Assembly: GCA_945877965.1 (NCBI GenBank)
Contig: CAMCTH010000221.1
Span: forward strand, 1-7,497
Origin: Planctomicrobium piriforme
GTDB lineage: Bacteria; Planctomycetota; Planctomycetia; Pirellulales; PNKZ01
Direction: 5' to 3'
Length of the DNA: 7,497 bases
Shown: piece by piece, positions 5,389-7,497 of the stretch
Layout: every line of letters begins with the position of its first letter
Numbering within the stretch: position 1 is the first letter of the stretch
Program-made: the position numbers and the translations under genes
Notes under the pieces: generated by a model
Told to the model about the DNA's origin: nothing
What the model saw: only the letters and a program-made list of their open reading frames with translations
Databases searched by the model: none

Positions 5389-6876
5389 ATGAAACCCGCA
5401 CTCATCACCGCCTTCATCGCACTCACCGCCACAGCAGCGCATGCCGATGTCTCTTTGCCTGCACTCTTTTCCGACCACATGGTTCTCCAGGCCGATGTCG
5501 CTGCACCCGTGTGGGGATTGGCGGATGCGGGTGAGCAAGTCAGCGTCACCTTCGGTTCCCAAACGCAGACGGCCACCACCGACGCCTCCGGCAAATGGTC
5601 GGTCAAGCTCGGCAAACTGAAGTCGGGCGACACCGCCACGCTCATCGTCAAAGGCAAGAACACCATCACCATCAACGACGTGCTCATCGGCGAGGTTTGG
5701 CTCTGCTCCGGCCAGTCGAACATGGCCTTCACCGTCGGCGGGCAGGAGAAGTCACCGGTGAGTCTGCCAACGTTTCGTGTCTTCACTGAGGCCTCGTCAG
5801 CGGCAGGCGAACCGCAAAAGATTGGCAAAGGCCAATGGCAACTGTGCAGCTCGGAGACCTACAAAACCTTTTCCGGCACCGCGTATTTCTTCGGTCGCAA
5901 TCTGCACGAGCAACTCAAGCAACCCGTCGGCCTCATCGTCTCCGCCGTCGGCGGCACACCCATCGAGTCATGGACGAGCCCGGAGGCCCAAAGGACGCTG
6001 CCGGAAATGAAGGCCGCGTTTGCCAAACTCGACGCCACCATGGCGAAATACGACCCCGTGGCTGCCAAGGCTCAGAAGGATAAACAGCTCGCCGCTTTTG
6101 CCGAACTCGTCGCCAAGGCCAAAGCGGAAGGCAAACCCATTCCCGGCCCGCCGAATCCCAAATACGACCCACGAGCCCTCGGTCCCGGCAATCTTTTCAT
6201 GGGCAAGATCGCGCCCCTCATGCCCTACGCCATTCGCGGCGCGGTCTGGTATCAAGGCGAGTCCAATGCGCGAACGCCCGAGAGCGGTGGCCTCTACGCG
6301 AAACAGTTGCCGTTGCTCATTCAAGACTGGCGCACCCGCTGGGGCCAGGGCGACTTCCCCTTCGCCTGGGTGCAACTGCCCCAGTATCACAACGACCAGT
6401 TCAAAGGCTGGTGCGAGGTCCGCGAGAGCATGCTCAAAACGCTGAGCGTCCCGCGCACCGGCATGGCCGTCACCATCGACACGGGTCATCCCACCAACAT
6501 TCACCCGACCAACAAACCCGAAGTCGGCCGCCGTCTCTCGCTATGGGCCTTGGCGAAGGTTTACGGCCAAAACATCCCCTTCAGCGGCCCGTTGCCCAAA
6601 GCGCAGCAGTTTCAAAACGGAGCCGCGATTTGCACCTTCGAGCACGCCGAGGGTCTCAAAGCCCGCCAAGGCCAGATCGAAGGCTTTGAACTCGCCGGAG
6701 CCGACCGCACTTTCCATTCCGCGACCGCGAAGCTCGAGGGCGAAAAAGTCATCGTCACCTCACCCGAAGTGAAAACCCCCATCGCCGTCCGCTACGCCTG
6801 GAAAGATAATCCCACGGCGAATCTCACTAACGCAGCGGGCCTCCCAGCGTCGCCCTTCCGCACGGATGACTGGTGA
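5389..6876 (+). CDS. Exported sialate O-acetylesterase family protein (SGNH hydrolase), 495 aa
   Basis: The enzyme should remove O-acetyl groups from sialic acids or from acetylated plant or algal polysaccharides; the substrate is not readable. A signal peptide runs from residue 1 to about 19 (cleavage after AHA), so it acts outside the cytoplasm. A beta-rich N-terminal domain (20-95) opens with LPALFSDHMVLQ. The nucleophile S110 is in GEVWLCSGQSNM, the oxyanion Gly is in GGTP (188-191), a GESN motif follows WYQ at 290-293, and D364 with H372 (IHPTNK) supply the remaining catalytic block. Many relatives have Asp before IHP; here it is N370. A charged helical insertion spans about 212-262. The C-terminus, RYAWKDNPTANL and LPASPFRTDDW, is the family's normal end, so the gene is complete. 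The ATG has no Shine-Dalgarno; the start is set by the signal peptide. Confidence 0.93.
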   Translation: MKPALITAFIALTATAAHADVSLPALFSDHMVLQADVAAPVWGLADAGEQVSVTFGSQTQTATTDASGKWSVKLGKLKSGDTATLIVKGKNTITINDVLIGEVWLCSGQSNMAFTVGGQEKSPVSLPTFRVFTEASSAAGEPQKIGKGQWQLCSSETYKTFSGTAYFFGRNLHEQLKQPVGLIVSAVGGTPIESWTSPEAQRTLPEMKAAFAKLDATMAKYDPVAAKAQKDKQLAAFAELVAKAKAEGKPIPGPPNPKYDPRALGPGNLFMGKIAPLMPYAIRGAVWYQGESNARTPESGGLYAKQLPLLIQDWRTRWGQGDFPFAWVQLPQYHNDQFKGWCEVRESMLKTLSVPRTGMAVTIDTGHPTNIHPTNKPEVGRRLSLWALAKVYGQNIPFSGPLPKAQQFQNGAAICTFEHAEGLKARQGQIEGFELAGADRTFHSATAKLEGEKVIVTSPEVKTPIAVRYAWKDNPTANLTNAAGLPASPFRTDDW

Positions 6877-7221
6877 GCGAACGAATCGCAGAAACGGACG
6901 CTTAAACCCCATCACCGCACTGCTGCTTGCGCACCCACGCTCTTGGGCAGCCGAAAGTTGGTGCTGACGTGAAAAACTTTTTCGTGCTGTGTGTCACGCG
7001 ATCACCAGGAACTCACGTCCGTCCAAACCGCGCCGCCATCCGGATCGAGTTTTCGGGAGGGACAGGTTGTCCCACAGACGTTGTGACACAGACTCAGAGA
7101 ACTCGCAGATTTCTATAAAACCAATCTGTTGCCAGTCTGGCTGAGCAGACTTCTTTTGGAGTCAGAATGTGTGAACCTTCGCTTGGCGCTTCGTCTGGGC
7201 AGCGGGAGAGATCGCGCTGGT
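6877..7221. other. Convergent intergenic region, about 345 bp
   Basis: This lies between the ends of the esterase and the DUF1552 gene, which face each other. A plus-strand frame (6927-7118, 63 aa) is open but has no ribosome binding site or motif, and I treat it as chance. The stretch is less GC-rich near 7085-7165, where a terminator-like hairpin occurs. No repeats or RNA genes were recognised. Confidence 0.6.
7134..7157 (+). terminator. Weak intrinsic terminator candidate
   Basis: A perfect 6-bp stem AGTCTG/CAGACT (7134-7139 and 7146-7151) with a six-base loop is followed by TTCTTTT on the plus strand. The stem is short and only half GC, and it lies 258 bp after the esterase stop, so this is a weak call. 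Confidence 0.3.
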
Positions 7222-7497
7222 TCATGCCATGATTTCCTTCACCACGCCCGTGCTGTCGCCGTGGCGTTCGGCATTGACGCCGGAACCTTTGAGCAGCGTG
7301 AGCCATGCGTTGCAGAGCGGGGTGTCCTTTGGCACGACGATGTTTTGGCCGAGCTTAATGCCTGCGCCGCCGCCGGCGATGAGCGTGGGGCAATTATTGA
7401 GGTCGTGCTCGGTGCGAATATTACTGCCAAAGGCGACTGTGGTGTGATCGAAGAGACGTGTGCCGTCGGCTTCCTTCACGGCCTTCAGTTTGTCGAA
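7222..7497 (-). CDS. DUF1552 family protein, C-terminal 91 residues (runs off the window)
   Basis: The frame is open from the right edge to TGA at 7224-7222. The visible part contains LFDHTTVAFGSNI, then CPTLIAGGGAGIKLGQ and PLCNAWLTLLKGSGV, then GDSTGV near the end. This is the C-terminal core of DUF1552, a family of exported (often Tat-type) proteins of Planctomycetota and Verrucomicrobiota distantly related to DUF1501/sulfatase-like alkaline phosphatase folds. They are usually paired with a DUF1592-type cytochrome c protein. Function is unknown. The N-terminus and any signal peptide are outside the window. It is convergent with the esterase, so the two are not one operon. Confidence 0.88.
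   Translation of the reverse strand, partial: FDKLKAVKEADGTRLFDHTTVAFGSNIRTEHDLNNCPTLIAGGGAGIKLGQNIVVPKDTPLCNAWLTLLKGSGVNAERHGDSTGVVKEIMA

Noticed and set aside
5340..5828. Minus-strand open frame of 162 aa
   Set aside because: It is antisense to the esterase signal peptide and catalytic Ser block, with low-complexity Ser/Thr/Val composition.
5968..6504. Minus-strand open frame of 178 aa
   Set aside because: It is antisense to the well-identified esterase and has no motif.
1..7497. CRISPR array, tRNA, rRNA or complete insertion sequence
   Set aside because: I saw no regularly spaced repeats, no cloverleaf-like segment, and no transposase motifs or terminal inverted repeats with target duplications.

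Overview
The window looks like bacterial chromosome from the Planctomycetota/Verrucomicrobiota (PVC) group. The firmest taxonomic pointers are on the right: a secreted sialate O-acetylesterase-family enzyme and the C-terminal end of a DUF1552 protein, a family typical of these phyla. The DNA is GC-rich, and the genes on the left carry clear Shine-Dalgarno sequences. No rRNA, tRNA, CRISPR array or complete transposase was found. The phylum-level call is inference.

Left part (1-4203, minus strand): five tightly spaced minus-strand genes form a probable operon, read from right to left. They are a 350-aa protein with a C-terminal winged-helix domain (3821->2769), a 134-aa helical protein (2714->2310), a 148-aa basic protein resembling DUF6788 (2293->1847), a 368-aa protein with a helix-turn-helix-like segment and a long charged helix (1824->718), and a 192-aa unknown (708->130). 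Intergenic gaps are 54, 16, 22 and 9 bp. A perfect AGGAGGT at the left edge suggests a further gene just outside the window. A possible 90-aa gene (4203->3931) lies upstream of the first firm gene. None of these has a function I can name, so this block is the best candidate for an undescribed system. The only functional hints are DNA binding at the head of the operon and a DUF6788-like protein, a type often seen near mobile elements.

Middle (4204-4944, plus strand): a divergent, compact type II toxin-antitoxin pair, a VapB-like antitoxin (87 aa) overlapping a PIN-domain VapC toxin (139 aa) by ATGA. An extended -10 promoter (TGGTATAAT) ends 7 bp before the antitoxin ATG, so its mRNA is probably leaderless. 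A near-perfect 9-bp inverted repeat brackets the promoter and start codon, as expected for an autoregulatory operator.

Right part (4945-7497): about 440 bp with no convincing gene, then a complete exported SGNH-type esterase (495 aa, plus strand), about 345 bp of intergenic DNA with one weak terminator candidate, and the last 91 residues of a convergent DUF1552 protein running off the right edge. This part differs in style from the left: there is no Shine-Dalgarno before the esterase, its leader is C-rich, and the CGATCG word common on the left is absent. A transfer boundary or a difference between old chromosome and accessory island near 5170-5388 is possible.
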